Below are positions 33,796 through 44,045 of a stretch of 64,000 nucleotides of DNA, one piece after another (positions within the stretch are counted from its first letter, which is position 1; every line of letters begins with the position of its first letter). The translations under genes and the position numbers were made by a program. The DNA lies in contig NZ_BMCM01000003.1 in NCBI RefSeq assembly GCF_014635185.1, positions 233,623 through 297,622 on the forward strand, read 5' to 3'. The notes under the pieces are model-generated. The model was not told the DNA's origin. It saw only the letters and a list, made by a program, of their open reading frames with translations, and searched no databases. The stretch is from Microbacterium murale. Its GTDB lineage: Bacteria; Actinomycetota; Actinomycetes; Actinomycetales; Microbacteriaceae.

Positions 33796-35373
33796 ATGCG
33801 GATCACGGGGCTCGGCCACGCCGGAATGTTCATCGAGACGGTCGGCGGAAACATCATCTGCGACCCGGTGATGGGCCCTTCGTTCTACGGCTCCTGGTTC
33901 CCGTTCCCCGACAACCGCGGGCTCGACTGGGAGAAGCTCGGCCGCGAGGCGGACTTCCTCTACATCTCGCACCGCCACCGCGATCACTTCGATCCCGCGT
34001 TGCTGCAGCGCTACATCCGCAAGGACATCGAGGTGCTGCTGCCGGACTATCCGATCGACGATCTCGAGAAGGACATCCGCGCCCTCGGCTACGACAACAT
34101 CACGTATGCGCCGGCAGGCGAAGTCATCGAGCGCGGTGAGTTGAAGATCATGATCACGCCGCTGCGCGCCCCCAGCGACGGACCGATCGGCGACTCGTCG
34201 CTCAGCGTCGACGACGGCACGGCATCCGTGCTCAACCAGAACGACTCGCATCCGCTGGACCTCGAGAAGCTCCTGAGCTTCGGCAAGCCGGATGCGTACT
34301 TCACGCAGACCTCCGGGGCGATCTGGTGGCCGATGGTCTACGACCTGCCGCAGGACGCGAAGCAGAACTTCGCGCGACTCAAGCGCGACGCGCAGAACAA
34401 GCGGGCGATGTTCTACATCGAGAAGGTCGACGCCCCGCACGTGTTCCCGATGGCGGGACCGCCGATGTTCCTGCGTGATGAGCTGTTCAGGTACAACGGC
34501 TTTGGACTCGACGACGACTCGATCTTCACCGACCAGAAGCAGTTCCTCGCGCACCTCGAGGAGAAGGCGCCGCAGTACGACGGGCAGCTGTTCGTGCCAG
34601 GCACGGTCGTCGAGCTGGACCACGCCGATATGACGATCACCCAGACTCTGTACACGGATGCCGAGATCGCCCACATCTTCGACGAGAAGTGGGAGTACCT
34701 CGAAGAGCAGCGCGCGAGCCGCCAGCAGGAGATCCGTGATGAAGAGGCGTCTCGCGCCGCGATCATCGCGCCCGACGAGATGCTCGCCACTCTCAAGGCG
34801 TGGTGGGAGCCGCTGCTGAAGAAGTCGCGCACCATCCGCCTCGGCGTCGGCGGCTGCGTGCGTTTCCGCATCGGCGACCTCGACATGGTGGTCGACTTCC
34901 CGCGGGCCAAGGTCCGCGAGTACGCGGGGGAGGAGTGCATCTACTGGTACACGATCCCCGCCGATCTGGTCTCCACGAACATCCGCGACCACGAGATCGA
35001 CTGGTCCAACTCGATCTTCCTGTCGATGCAGTTCCACGTCGGCCGCAGCGGCAAGTTCAACGAGTTCCTCACGACCTTCCTCAAGTGCCTCTCGGTCGAT
35101 CGCATCGAGTACGTCGAGAACTGGTACTCGGAGCAGACCGATCAGACCGAGGATGCCGAGATCGGCGACTGGGTCGTGCAGCGCCGCTGCCCCCACCTGC
35201 GTGCCGACCTCACCAAGACCGGAAAAGTCGACGAGGACGGCGTGCTCACGTGCAGCATGCACGATTGGAAGTGGGACCTGAAGACCGGGCGGTGCCTGAC
35301 GACCACCGGACACCCGATCCGGGCCACCAGCATCGATGAGGTCACAGACGACGCACTGCGTCTGGGCGTGTGA
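33796..35373 (+). CDS. Metallo-beta-lactamase-fold protein with C-terminal Rieske [2Fe-2S] domain
   Basis: 525 residues. The N-terminal MBL fold has the metal motif H59-x-H61-x-D63-H64 in YISHRHRDHFDP. The middle region (about 300-440) is rich in charged helices. The C-terminal Rieske domain has C465-x-H467 and C486-x2-H489. No signal peptide is seen. The domain content recalls CMP-N-acetylneuraminate hydroxylase, but there the Rieske domain comes first. The substrate is unknown; a monooxygenase or hydrolase role on a sugar nucleotide or other small molecule is a guess. It has its own promoter and lies alone between the nitrate and pyrimidine operons. Confidence 0.85.
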   Translation: MRITGLGHAGMFIETVGGNIICDPVMGPSFYGSWFPFPDNRGLDWEKLGREADFLYISHRHRDHFDPALLQRYIRKDIEVLLPDYPIDDLEKDIRALGYDNITYAPAGEVIERGELKIMITPLRAPSDGPIGDSSLSVDDGTASVLNQNDSHPLDLEKLLSFGKPDAYFTQTSGAIWWPMVYDLPQDAKQNFARLKRDAQNKRAMFYIEKVDAPHVFPMAGPPMFLRDELFRYNGFGLDDDSIFTDQKQFLAHLEEKAPQYDGQLFVPGTVVELDHADMTITQTLYTDAEIAHIFDEKWEYLEEQRASRQQEIRDEEASRAAIIAPDEMLATLKAWWEPLLKKSRTIRLGVGGCVRFRIGDLDMVVDFPRAKVREYAGEECIYWYTIPADLVSTNIRDHEIDWSNSIFLSMQFHVGRSGKFNEFLTTFLKCLSVDRIEYVENWYSEQTDQTEDAEIGDWVVQRRCPHLRADLTKTGKVDEDGVLTCSMHDWKWDLKTGRCLTTTGHPIRATSIDEVTDDALRLGV

Positions 35374-35383
35374 TCGCGCACGC

Positions 35384-35389
35384 TAGAGT
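35384..35389 (+). promoter_or_regulatory. Candidate pyr operon promoter (-10)
   Basis: TAGAGT, 11 nt after the upstream stop codon. Transcription from about 35396 would give a leader near 50 nt that contains the PyrR-binding hairpin described next. Confidence 0.45.
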
Positions 35390-35411
35390 GGATTGTGCAA
35401 GCAACCTTTAA

Positions 35412-35431
35412 CACCGTCCAGAGAGGCGGAG
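35412..35431 (+). promoter_or_regulatory. PyrR-binding RNA hairpin in the pyrR leader
   Basis: Bases 35415-35428 read CGTCCAGAGAGGCG, matching 12 of 14 positions of the Bacillus PyrR binding-loop consensus ARUCCNGNGAGGYU. It folds as a short stem (CCG, bulged U, CC with GG, CGG) closing an AGAGA loop. The Shine-Dalgarno GAAGGGAG (35431-35438) follows directly. An alternative stem CACCG (35412-35416) with CGGTG (35439-35443) would enclose both. In mycobacteria PyrR represses translation by such a hairpin; the same is likely here. Confidence 0.7.
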
Positions 35432-35444
35432 AAGGGAGCGGTGA

Positions 35445-35975
35445 ATGAGCGCACGAACTGTGCTGCATGAAGCCGATATCTCGCGGGCTCTGACCCGTAT
35501 CGCGCATGAGATCCTCGAATCCAATCGAGGAGCCGAGAACCTCGTCCTGCTGGGCATCCCGACCCGCGGAGTCACTCTCGCTCACCGCCTCGGCGCGCTG
35601 GTCAGCAGCATCTCCCAGACCTCGGTCCAGGCCGGCTCCCTGGATGTGACACTGTTCCGCGACGACCTCGCGAAGCAGCCCACCAGGTCGCCGCAGCCCA
35701 CCGACATCCCCGCCGGCGGCATCGACGGCAAGACGGTCGTGCTCGTCGACGACGTGCTGTTCTCCGGGCGCAGCATCCGCGCCGCCCTCGACGCGATCCA
35801 GTCGATCGGCCGCCCTTCGACCGTGCGTCTGGCGATTCTCGTGGATCGCGGACACCGCGAGCTTCCGATCCGCCCGGACTTCATCGGCAAGAATATCCCG
35901 TCCTCCCGCCAGGAGCGCGTGAACGTGCGCCTGTTCGAGAACGACGGCGCCGAGGAGGTGACGATCGGAGAATGA
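35445..35975 (+). CDS. pyrR: Bifunctional pyrimidine operon regulator / uracil phosphoribosyltransferase PyrR
   Basis: 176 residues with the phosphoribosyltransferase fold. The PRPP loop is [18 protein letters not shown], and the RNA-binding basic residues lie in [14 protein letters not shown] and [18 protein letters not shown]. It senses UMP/UTP and binds leader RNA; some family members also salvage uracil. ATG 35445 follows a GAAGGGAG ribosome site placed right behind a PyrR-binding hairpin, so it probably represses its own translation and, through coupling, the rest of the operon. The stop overlaps pyrB as ATGA. Confidence 0.97.
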   Translation: MSARTVLHEADISRALTRIAHEILESNRGAENLVLLGIPTRGVTLAHRLGALVSSISQTSVQAGSLDVTLFRDDLAKQPTRSPQPTDIPAGGIDGKTVVLVDDVLFSGRSIRAALDAIQSIGRPSTVRLAILVDRGHRELPIRPDFIGKNIPSSRQERVNVRLFENDGAEEVTIGE

Positions 35976-36937
35976 GGAACCTCCTCGACACCCGTACCCT
36001 CGATCGCGAGAGCGCTCTGCGCATCCTCGACGTCGCCGAGGACATGTCGGACACGCAGTCCCGCGAGAACAGGAAGCTGCCGACACTGCGCGGCAAGACC
36101 GTGGTCAACCTGTTCTTCGAGGACTCCACCCGCACGCGCATCTCATTCGAGGCCGCCGCCAAGCGCCTCTCCGCCGACGTCATCAACTTCGCCGCAAAGG
36201 GCTCCAGCGTCTCGAAGGGCGAGAGCCTGAAGGACACCGCGCAGACCCTGCAGGCCATGGGTGCGGATGCCGTCGTCATCCGCCACCACGCCTCCGGCGC
36301 ACCGCGGACACTCGCGACCAGCGGCTGGATCACCGCTGGCGTCGTCAACGCCGGCGACGGCACGCACGAGCATCCGACCCAGGCGCTGCTCGACGCCTTC
36401 ACCATCCGCAAGCGCCGATTCGGGGCCGACAGCCGCGGCCGCGATCTCTCCGGCATCCGCGTCGTGATCGTCGGCGATGTGCTGCACTCGCGCGTCGCGC
36501 GCTCGAACGTCTGGCTGCTCACGACCCTCGGCGCGGAGGTCACCCTCGTCTCACCGCCGACACTGGTGCCGCAGAACGTCTCGCAGTGGCCGGTGCGCGT
36601 GCTCTACGACCTCGACGAGGCACTCGCCGACGGCCCGGATGCGGTGATGATGCTGCGCATCCAGCTCGAACGGATGAACGCCGCGTATTTCCCGAGTGAG
36701 CGGGAGTATTCCCGGCGTTGGGGGCTGGACGCCGTGCGTGCGGCGACTCTGCCGGGCGATAGCATTGTCATGCACCCCGGACCCATGAATCGCGGCCTGG
36801 AGATCTCCGCCGAAGCCGCGGATTCGCCGCGCTCGACGGTACTGGAACAGGTCACCAACGGTGTGTCAGTGCGCATGGCGGTGCTCTACCTGCTGCTGGC
36901 AGGAGAACGAGACGACGAACGAGGAGAAGGCAGCTGA
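35972..36937 (+). CDS. pyrB: Aspartate carbamoyltransferase catalytic subunit
   Basis: 321 residues. Condenses carbamoyl phosphate with aspartate. The carbamoyl phosphate loop is [13 protein letters not shown], the 80s-type loop [14 protein letters not shown] and the [12 protein letters not shown] motif are present, and [12 protein letters not shown] closes the aspartate site. No pyrI regulatory gene is adjacent, as in other actinobacteria. Its TGA overlaps pyrC's ATG by one base. Confidence 0.97.
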   Translation: MRNLLDTRTLDRESALRILDVAEDMSDTQSRENRKLPTLRGKTVVNLFFEDSTRTRISFEAAAKRLSADVINFAAKGSSVSKGESLKDTAQTLQAMGADAVVIRHHASGAPRTLATSGWITAGVVNAGDGTHEHPTQALLDAFTIRKRRFGADSRGRDLSGIRVVIVGDVLHSRVARSNVWLLTTLGAEVTLVSPPTLVPQNVSQWPVRVLYDLDEALADGPDAVMMLRIQLERMNAAYFPSEREYSRRWGLDAVRAATLPGDSIVMHPGPMNRGLEISAEAADSPRSTVLEQVTNGVSVRMAVLYLLLAGERDDERGEGS

Positions 36938-38271
36938 TGGACACCCTCGTGATCACCGGGGCACAGCTTCTCGGTGCGGACAGCGCCGACATCGTGGTGG
37001 AGAACGGCGTCATCGCCGAGATCGGCACTGGCCTGAGCCGTGCAGGCGCCCGTGTCATCGATGCGAACGGCCTCGTCGCGCTGCCGGGCCTCGTCGACCT
37101 GCACACGCACCTGCGCGAGCCGGGGTACGAGGCGTCCGAGACGATCCTCACCGGTACCAGGGCCGCCGCAGCCGGCGGCTTCACCGCCGTCTTCGCGATG
37201 CCGAACACCTCGCCGGTGGCCGACTCCGCCGGCGTCGTCGAGCAGGAGCTCGCGCTCGGCGAGGCGGCCGGCTACGCCACCGTGCAGCCGATCGGCGCCG
37301 TCACCGTCGGGCAGAAGGGCGAACGACTCGCCGAGCTCGGCGCCATGGCCACCTCACGTGCCAAGGTGCGCGTCTTCAGCGACGACGGGTTCTGCGTCTT
37401 CGATCCGCTGATCATGCGCCGCGCACTCGAGTACGTGAAATCGTTCGGCGGCGTGATAGCGCAGCATGCACAGGACCCGCGTCTCACCGAGGGCGCGCAG
37501 ATGAACGAGGGCGTCGTCTCCGCAGAGCTCGGGCTCGCCGGATGGCCGGCCGTCGCCGAGGAGTCGATCATCGCCCGCGATGTGCTGCTCGCAGAGCATG
37601 TCGGATCGCGCCTGCACGTGTGCCACCTGTCGACCGCCGGTTCGGTCGACATCATTCGCTGGGCCAAGAAGCGCGGCATCGACGTCACGGCGGAGGTCAC
37701 TCCGCACCACCTGCTGCTCACGGACGAACTGGTCCGCGGCTACGACGCCCGCTACAAGGTGAACCCTCCGCTGCGTCGCGAGGAAGACGTACTCGCCGTC
37801 CGTGAGGGACTGGCCGACGGCACGATCGACATCGTCGCCACCGACCACGCCCCTCATCCCAGCGAGAACAAGGCCTGCGAATGGCAGGCCGCCGCGAACG
37901 GCATGGTGGGCCTCGAGAGCGCACTGCGCGTCGTGCACCAGTCGATGGTGCAGACCGGCCTGATCGGATGGGCCGACGTCGCCCGCGTCATGAGCGCGAC
38001 GCCCGCACGCATCGGACTTCTCGACGGTCATGGCACGCCGCTGGAGGCCGGTCAGCCTGCGCAGATCACGCTGTACGACGCCTCGCGCGAGGGCACCTTC
38101 ACGGCTGCCGACCTGCACGGTCGCAGCCGCAACTCGCCGTACCTCGGGCGCGACCTGCCCGGCCGTGTCGAATGGACGATCCACCACGGCGTCGTCACGG
38201 TGGAGTCCGGCGCCGTCGTCGAAGAGCTCGCGGCTTTCGATGCCCCGAGCGACCGCGGGAGCATGAAATGA
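36937..38271 (+). CDS. pyrC: Dihydroorotase
   Basis: 444-residue type I dihydroorotase of the amidohydrolase superfamily. [10 protein letters not shown] gives the first zinc histidines, ATDHAPHP the catalytic aspartate, and PHHLLLTDE a further metal site. Converts carbamoyl aspartate to dihydroorotate. ATG 36937 shares a base with the pyrB stop; ATGA overlap with the next gene. Confidence 0.96.
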   Translation: MDTLVITGAQLLGADSADIVVENGVIAEIGTGLSRAGARVIDANGLVALPGLVDLHTHLREPGYEASETILTGTRAAAAGGFTAVFAMPNTSPVADSAGVVEQELALGEAAGYATVQPIGAVTVGQKGERLAELGAMATSRAKVRVFSDDGFCVFDPLIMRRALEYVKSFGGVIAQHAQDPRLTEGAQMNEGVVSAELGLAGWPAVAEESIIARDVLLAEHVGSRLHVCHLSTAGSVDIIRWAKKRGIDVTAEVTPHHLLLTDELVRGYDARYKVNPPLRREEDVLAVREGLADGTIDIVATDHAPHPSENKACEWQAAANGMVGLESALRVVHQSMVQTGLIGWADVARVMSATPARIGLLDGHGTPLEAGQPAQITLYDASREGTFTAADLHGRSRNSPYLGRDLPGRVEWTIHHGVVTVESGAVVEELAAFDAPSDRGSMK

Positions 38272-38777
38272 GCATGCGAGACTTCGCGGTCGCCATCACC
38301 ATCGTGGTGGCGGTGCTCGTCCTGCTGTCCATGTATCTGGCGTGGCGACGACGCCTGCGGCGCGACGGCGTGCACGTCGCGCCGATGGGCGTCCCCGAGC
38401 ACGCGGAGGTCCTGGCCAGGCACGAGGTGCTCTACGTCTCGACGACACGCCACGATCAGCCGCTCGAGCGCCTGGCGATCACACCGCTCGCATACCGTGC
38501 CCGCGGCGAGATCGCGGTGACGGACCGTGGCGCCGCGCTCTGCCTCGACGGCGCACCCACGGTCTTCCTCGCATCCGCGGCACTCGTGCAGGTCGACCGT
38601 GCAACGGTCACGATCGACCGCGTCGTCGAGCCGAACGGTCTCGTGCGACTCGCATGGAACGTGTCCGACGACACGGTCGTCGACTCGTACCTGCGCGTCA
38701 CGACCGGCGACCCACAGAACCTCATCTCAGAACTCCAGCGGCTCATCCCCGCGAAAGACACAGGAGCCGAATCATGA
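38268..38777 (+). CDS. Membrane protein of the pyr operon (Rv1382-like)
   Basis: 169 residues with a single N-terminal transmembrane helix (about residues 6-24) followed by basic residues and a beta-rich soluble domain of about 130 residues that resembles a PH-like fold. Mycobacterium tuberculosis has a similarly placed membrane protein, Rv1382, between pyrC and carA. Its function is unknown. ATG 38268 or ATG 38274 may start it; the former overlaps pyrC as ATGA. Its stop overlaps carA as ATGA, so it is tightly held in the operon. Confidence 0.8.
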   Translation: MSMRDFAVAITIVVAVLVLLSMYLAWRRRLRRDGVHVAPMGVPEHAEVLARHEVLYVSTTRHDQPLERLAITPLAYRARGEIAVTDRGAALCLDGAPTVFLASAALVQVDRATVTIDRVVEPNGLVRLAWNVSDDTVVDSYLRVTTGDPQNLISELQRLIPAKDTGAES

Positions 38778-39916
38778 CCCTGCCAGATCCCGCCGTCCTC
38801 GTCCTGGAAGACGGCACCCGCCACGTCGGCCGCGCTTATGGCGCACGGGGGACCACGCTCGGTGAGGTCGTCTTCTCGACCGGCATGAGCGGGTACCAGG
38901 AGACGCTGACCGACCCGTCCTACGCCGGCCAGATCGTGCTGCAGACCGCACCCCACATCGGCAACACCGGCATGAACGACGAAGACACCGAGTCACGACG
39001 CATCTGGGTCGCCGGCTACATCGTGCGCGATCCCTCACGCGTGGTGTCGAACTGGCGCGCGAACGCGTCTCTGGACGAGATCCTCGTCCGCGACGGCATC
39101 GTCGGCATCAGCGGCATCGACACCCGGTCGATCACCCGGCACATCCGCTCCGCCGGTTCCATGCGCGGCGGCATCTTCTCCGGCGCGGATGCCGCGCTGG
39201 ATGCTGACGAGCAGCTGCGCCGCGTGCAGCAGGCCCCCGAGATGAGCGGTCAGAACCTGTCGGCACAGGTCTCGGTCGAGGTCGCAGAGGTCACGACGGC
39301 GGTGGGGGAGCGCATCGGCAACCTCGCTGTGCTCGACCTCGGCGTGAAGCAGGCGACGATCGACAATCTCGCCGCCCGCGGTTTCGAGGTGCACGTGCTG
39401 CCGCAGTCCGCGACCATCGAAGACATCCGCGCGGTCGATCCGGTCGCGGTGTTCTACTCCAACGGACCGGGTGACCCTGCAGCATCCGGCGATCACGTCG
39501 CCCTGCTGCGCAACGTGCTCGACGACGGCCTGCCGTTCTTCGGCATCTGCTTCGGCAACCAGCTGCTGGGTCGCGCACTGGGTCTCGGCACCTACAAGCT
39601 GCCCTTCGGCCACCGCGGTATCAACCAGCCCGTACTCGACAAGAGCACAGGCAAGGTCGAGATCACCGCGCACAACCACGGCTTCGCGGTCGAGGCGCCA
39701 CTCGAGGGCGCGTTCGACAGCCCGAACGGCTACGGAAAGGTCGAGGTCAGCCACGTCGGCCTCAACGACAACGTCGTCGAGGGCCTCCGTGCCCTCGACA
39801 TCCCCGCCTTCTCGGTGCAGTACCACCCCGAGGCCGCGGCCGGCCCGCACGACGCCAACTACCTCTTCGACCGGTTCCGTGACCTCGTCATCGCAAGCCA
39901 GAAGGACGCCAAGTAA
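38774..39916 (+). CDS. carA: Carbamoyl-phosphate synthase small subunit
   Basis: 380-residue glutaminase subunit that feeds ammonia to CarB. Class I amidotransferase features are the nucleophile loop [17 protein letters not shown] and the His-Glu pair in [11 protein letters not shown]. The N-terminal domain has the typical [20 protein letters not shown] 38774 overlaps the previous stop; TAATG junction with carB. Confidence 0.97.
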   Translation: MTLPDPAVLVLEDGTRHVGRAYGARGTTLGEVVFSTGMSGYQETLTDPSYAGQIVLQTAPHIGNTGMNDEDTESRRIWVAGYIVRDPSRVVSNWRANASLDEILVRDGIVGISGIDTRSITRHIRSAGSMRGGIFSGADAALDADEQLRRVQQAPEMSGQNLSAQVSVEVAEVTTAVGERIGNLAVLDLGVKQATIDNLAARGFEVHVLPQSATIEDIRAVDPVAVFYSNGPGDPAASGDHVALLRNVLDDGLPFFGICFGNQLLGRALGLGTYKLPFGHRGINQPVLDKSTGKVEITAHNHGFAVEAPLEGAFDSPNGYGKVEVSHVGLNDNVVEGLRALDIPAFSVQYHPEAAAGPHDANYLFDRFRDLVIASQKDAK

Positions 39917-42900
39917 TGCCAAAGCGCGACGACATCAACTCCGTCCTCGTCATCGGATCCGGCCCGATCGTCATCGGTCAGGCCTGCGAGTTCGACTACT
40001 CCGGCACCCAGGCGTGCCGTGTGCTGCGCGAGGAGGGCGTGCGCGTCATCCTCGTCAACTCCAACCCGGCCACGATCATGACCGACCCGGACTTCGCCGA
40101 TGCGACCTACATCGAGCCGATCACCTGGCAGGTCATCGAGACGATCATCGCGAAGGAGAAGCCCGACGCGATCCTTCCGACGCTCGGCGGCCAGACGGCG
40201 CTGAACGCCGCGATCGAGTTGCACAATCACGGCATCCTGGAGAAGTACGACGTCGAGCTGATCGGCGCGAGCTTCGAAGCCATCAACAAGGGCGAGGACC
40301 GGCAGATCTTCAAGCAGCTGGTGCTCGATGCGGGCGCCGACGTCGCGAAGAGCCGCATCGCCCACACCATGGACGAGGTCCTCGCCGCGGCCGACGAGTT
40401 GGGCTACCCGCTCGTCGTGCGCCCAAGCTTCACGATGGGCGGTCTCGGCTCCGGCTTCGCATACGACGAGAAGGACCTCCGGCGCATGGCGGGCGCCGGG
40501 CTGCACGATTCGCCGACCAGCGAAGTGCTCCTCGAGGAGTCGATCCTCGGCTGGAAGGAGTACGAGCTCGAGCTCATGCGCGACACCGCCGACAACACGG
40601 TCGTCGTCTGCTCCATCGAGAACGTCGACCCCGTCGGCGTGCACACCGGCGACTCCATCACGGTCGCCCCGGCGCTCACGCTGACCGACCGCGAGTACCA
40701 GAAGCTCCGCGACATCGGCATCGACATCATCCGCGCCGTCGGCGTCGACACCGGCGGCTGCAACATCCAGTTCGCGATCGACCCGGCCGACGGCCGGATC
40801 ATCGTGATCGAGATGAACCCCCGTGTCTCGCGCTCCAGCGCCCTCGCCTCGAAGGCCACCGGGTTCCCGATCGCCAAGCTCGCCGCGAAGCTCGCGCTCG
40901 GCTATCGCCTCGATGAGATCCCGAACGACATCACGGGTGTGACCCCCGCGAGCTTCGAGCCCACGCTGGACTACGTGGTCGTCAAGGTGCCGCGCTTCGC
41001 GTTCGAGAAGTTCCCGGCCGCCGACCCGACCCTGACCACCACTATGAAGTCGGTGGGCGAGGCCATGGCGATCGGCCGCAACTACGCCACCGCGCTGCAG
41101 AAGGCACTCCGTTCGCTCGAGAAGCGCGGCTCCAGTTTCCACTGGGGTGAGGAGACGCGCAGCGTCGACGAACTGCTCGAGATCTCGAAGACCCCGACCG
41201 ATGGCCGCATCGTCGTGCTGCAGCAGGCGCTGCGCAAGGGCGCGACGATCGAGCAGGCGTTCGACGCCACGGCGATCGACCCGTGGTTCCTCGACCAGAT
41301 CGTGCTGATCAACGAGGTGGCAGAGACCGTCCGCACGGCCGGCGAGCTCGATGCCGCCACGCTCCGCTACGCGAAGGAGCACGGCTTCTCCGACGTGCAG
41401 CTCGCCGAGATCCGCGGCATCAGCGAGGCGGAGGCGCGCGGCGTGCGCCACGGTCTCGGCATCAGCCCGGTCTACAAGACGGTCGACACATGTGCGGGGG
41501 AGTTCCCCGCACTCACGCCCTACCACTACTCGAGCTACGACTTCGAGACCGAGGTCGCGCCATCCGAGCGCACCAAGGTCGTCATCATCGGCTCTGGCCC
41601 GAACCGCATCGGTCAGGGCGTCGAGTTCGACTACTCGTGCGTGCACGCGTCGTTCGCGCTGTCGGATGCCGGCTACGAGACGGTGATGGTCAATTGCAAC
41701 CCCGAGACGGTCTCGACCGACTACGACACCTCCGACCGGCTGTATTTCGAGCCGCTCACGCTGGAGGACGTTCTCGAAGTGCTCGACGCCGAAGCCGCCA
41801 GCGGCACGATCCTCGGTGTCGTCTGCCAGCTCGGCGGTCAGACTCCGCTCGGGCTCGCCAAGGGCATCGAAGCGGCCGGCTACACCGTGCTGGGCACGAG
41901 CCCAGAGGCGATCGACATCGCCGAGGAGCGCGAGCTGTTCTCGCAGTTGCTGGACTCGGCAGGCCTCATCGCCCCGCGTCACGGCACGGCCACCGATGTG
42001 GACGGCGCCGTCGTCATCGCGGAGGACATCGGCTACCCGGTGCTGGTGCGTCCGAGCTTCGTGCTCGGCGGACGCGGCATGGAGATCGTGTACGACACCG
42101 CGAGCCTGCGCGACTACTTCGTGCGCACGGCCGGCGAGGTCATCGTCGGCCCCGGCACGCCGCTGCTGGTCGACCGCTTCCTCGACGACGCCATCGAGCT
42201 CGATGTCGATGCCCTCTACGACGGGAACGAACTGTACATCGGCGGCGTCATGGAGCACCTCGAAGAGGCCGGCATCCACTCCGGCGATTCCAGCTGCACG
42301 CTGCCGCCCATCTCGCTGGGGCGCAGCGACATCGATCGGGTGCGCATCGCGACCCTCGCGATCGCCGAGGGCGTCGGCGTGCGCGGCCTGCTGAACGTGC
42401 AGTTCGCGATCAGCGCCGGAGTGCTCTACGTCATCGAGGCGAATCCGCGGGCCAGCCGTACGGTGCCGTTCGTGTCGAAGGCGCTCGGCATCCCACTGGC
42501 GAAGGCCGCGAGCCGCATCATGGTCGGCGCCACGATCGATGAGCTGAAGACCGAGGGCCTGCTGCCGGTCTCGGACGGATCGCGCGTGCCGCTCGGCGCG
42601 CCGGTCGCCGTCAAGGAGGCCGTGCTGCCGTTCAAGCGGTTCCGCACCAGGGATGGCAAGATCGTCGACTCCGTGCTCGGGCCGGAGATGCGCTCGACCG
42701 GTGAGGTCATGGGCATCGACAAGGACTTCCCGACCGCGTTCGCGAAGAGCCAGGCCGCGGCCTACGGCGGCATGCCGACCTCAGGCACCGTCTTCATCTC
42801 GGTCGCCGACGCCGATAAGCGCGCTGTGATCCTCCCAGCGCACCGGCTGCAGCAGCTCGGATTCCACCTGGTCGCCACCGAGGGGACCGCCGAGATCCTG

Positions 42901-43203
42901 TCGCGCAACGGCATCGCGGTCACCGTGGTGTCGAAATACAGCGAGACGCTCGAGAACGGCGAGCAGAACATCGTCGACCTCATCAACGACGGCGAGATCG
43001 ACATCATCGTCAACACGCCCTCCGGTGGGGCCGCGCGAGCGGACGGCTACGAGATCCGCGCCGCAGCCGTCGCCGCGGACAAGGCGCTGTTCACTACGAT
43101 GGCAGTTCTCGGTGCCGCCGTCAGCGGTATGGACGCCGCCGACGAGGGCTTCGATGTGAAGAGCCTCCAGGAGTACGCGATCGAGCGAGAGGCAGCCCTA
43201 TGA
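39916..43203 (+). CDS. carB: Carbamoyl-phosphate synthase large subunit
   Basis: 1095-residue synthetase made of two homologous ATP-grasp halves, starting with the [17 protein letters not shown] repeat at residues about 15-30 and its copy [16 protein letters not shown] near residue 560. A C-terminal MGS-like allosteric domain (about 955-1080) follows. It makes carbamoyl phosphate for pyrimidines and arginine. Length and both active sites are intact. ATG 39916 shares a base with the carA TAA; ATGA overlap with pyrF. Confidence 0.98.
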   Translation: MPKRDDINSVLVIGSGPIVIGQACEFDYSGTQACRVLREEGVRVILVNSNPATIMTDPDFADATYIEPITWQVIETIIAKEKPDAILPTLGGQTALNAAIELHNHGILEKYDVELIGASFEAINKGEDRQIFKQLVLDAGADVAKSRIAHTMDEVLAAADELGYPLVVRPSFTMGGLGSGFAYDEKDLRRMAGAGLHDSPTSEVLLEESILGWKEYELELMRDTADNTVVVCSIENVDPVGVHTGDSITVAPALTLTDREYQKLRDIGIDIIRAVGVDTGGCNIQFAIDPADGRIIVIEMNPRVSRSSALASKATGFPIAKLAAKLALGYRLDEIPNDITGVTPASFEPTLDYVVVKVPRFAFEKFPAADPTLTTTMKSVGEAMAIGRNYATALQKALRSLEKRGSSFHWGEETRSVDELLEISKTPTDGRIVVLQQALRKGATIEQAFDATAIDPWFLDQIVLINEVAETVRTAGELDAATLRYAKEHGFSDVQLAEIRGISEAEARGVRHGLGISPVYKTVDTCAGEFPALTPYHYSSYDFETEVAPSERTKVVIIGSGPNRIGQGVEFDYSCVHASFALSDAGYETVMVNCNPETVSTDYDTSDRLYFEPLTLEDVLEVLDAEAASGTILGVVCQLGGQTPLGLAKGIEAAGYTVLGTSPEAIDIAEERELFSQLLDSAGLIAPRHGTATDVDGAVVIAEDIGYPVLVRPSFVLGGRGMEIVYDTASLRDYFVRTAGEVIVGPGTPLLVDRFLDDAIELDVDALYDGNELYIGGVMEHLEEAGIHSGDSSCTLPPISLGRSDIDRVRIATLAIAEGVGVRGLLNVQFAISAGVLYVIEANPRASRTVPFVSKALGIPLAKAASRIMVGATIDELKTEGLLPVSDGSRVPLGAPVAVKEAVLPFKRFRTRDGKIVDSVLGPEMRSTGEVMGIDKDFPTAFAKSQAAAYGGMPTSGTVFISVADADKRAVILPAHRLQQLGFHLVATEGTAEILSRNGIAVTVVSKYSETLENGEQNIVDLINDGEIDIIVNTPSGGAARADGYEIRAAAVAADKALFTTMAVLGAAVSGMDAADEGFDVKSLQEYAIEREAAL

Positions 43204-44045
43204 CCGAACGCTTCGGGGAGCGCGTCAGGGCCGCACTCGGCGCCCATGGTCCGCTCTGCGTCGGCATCGACCCGCACCAGGCGCTCCTGGCCTCATGGAG
43301 GCTGCCGGATTCCGCAGAAGGAGTGCGAGAGTTCGGCCTGCGAACCGTGGATGCCGCCGCGGGACGGGTGGGGATCGTGAAGCCGCAGGTGTCGTTCTTC
43401 GAGCGCTTCGGCTCTGCAGGATTCGCCGCACTCGAAGAGGTGCTCGCCGCGGCGCGTGACGCAGGTCTCATCGTGATCGCCGACGCGAAGCGCGGAGATA
43501 TCGGCACGACGATGGACGCGTACGCCGCAGCGTGGTTCACGCCCGGCTCGCCGCTCGAGGCGGATGCGCTCACGGTGAACCCGTTCCTCGGCGTCGGCTC
43601 GCTCGAGAGCACGTTCGCTCTCGCAGACGAACTGGGCAAGGGAGTCCTGGTGCTCGCCGCGACCAGCAATCCTGAGGCGGCCCCCGTGCAGCGCGCACGG
43701 ACCGCGGACGCGCAGACCGTATCGGCCGCGATCATCGGCGAGGTCAGCGCACGCAACGCGCGTTCGACCCCGGACGGCGAATGGGCCGATCTCGGATTCG
43801 TGATCGGTGCGACAGTGGACTGGACGAATGCCGGCATCGCCGAGTTCGCCCCCGCCACCCCCATCCTCAGCCCCGGCTTCGGCGCGCAGGGCGCAGGTCC
43901 CGCGGATCTGCGCGCACGGTTCGGCGCGCATGCGCCGATGGTCATCGCATCGGAGAGCCGCAGCATCCTCTCCGCCGGCCCAGACGGGATCGCCGCGACC
44001 ATCGACGCCCGCGCCGCCGAGTACCGGGAGGCGCTGAATGTCTGA
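43200..44045 (+). CDS. pyrF: Orotidine-5'-phosphate decarboxylase
   Basis: 281-residue type 2 (mycobacterial-type) OMP decarboxylase producing UMP. The catalytic [17 protein letters not shown] motif is intact, as are [10 protein letters not shown] at the start and SPGFGAQGA near the phosphate site. ATG 43200 overlaps the carB stop and its own last 8 bases overlap the next gene. The pyrD gene is not in this operon. Confidence 0.96.
   Translation: MTERFGERVRAALGAHGPLCVGIDPHQALLASWRLPDSAEGVREFGLRTVDAAAGRVGIVKPQVSFFERFGSAGFAALEEVLAAARDAGLIVIADAKRGDIGTTMDAYAAAWFTPGSPLEADALTVNPFLGVGSLESTFALADELGKGVLVLAATSNPEAAPVQRARTADAQTVSAAIIGEVSARNARSTPDGEWADLGFVIGATVDWTNAGIAEFAPATPILSPGFGAQGAGPADLRARFGAHAPMVIASESRSILSAGPDGIAATIDARAAEYREALNV

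Noticed and set aside
39859..42279. 806-codon open frame on the minus strand opposite carB
   Set aside because: Antisense shadow of a high-GC gene; no recognisable domain, and the plus-strand carB is complete and conserved. Similar long minus-strand frames opposite nirB and alaS were dismissed for the same reason.
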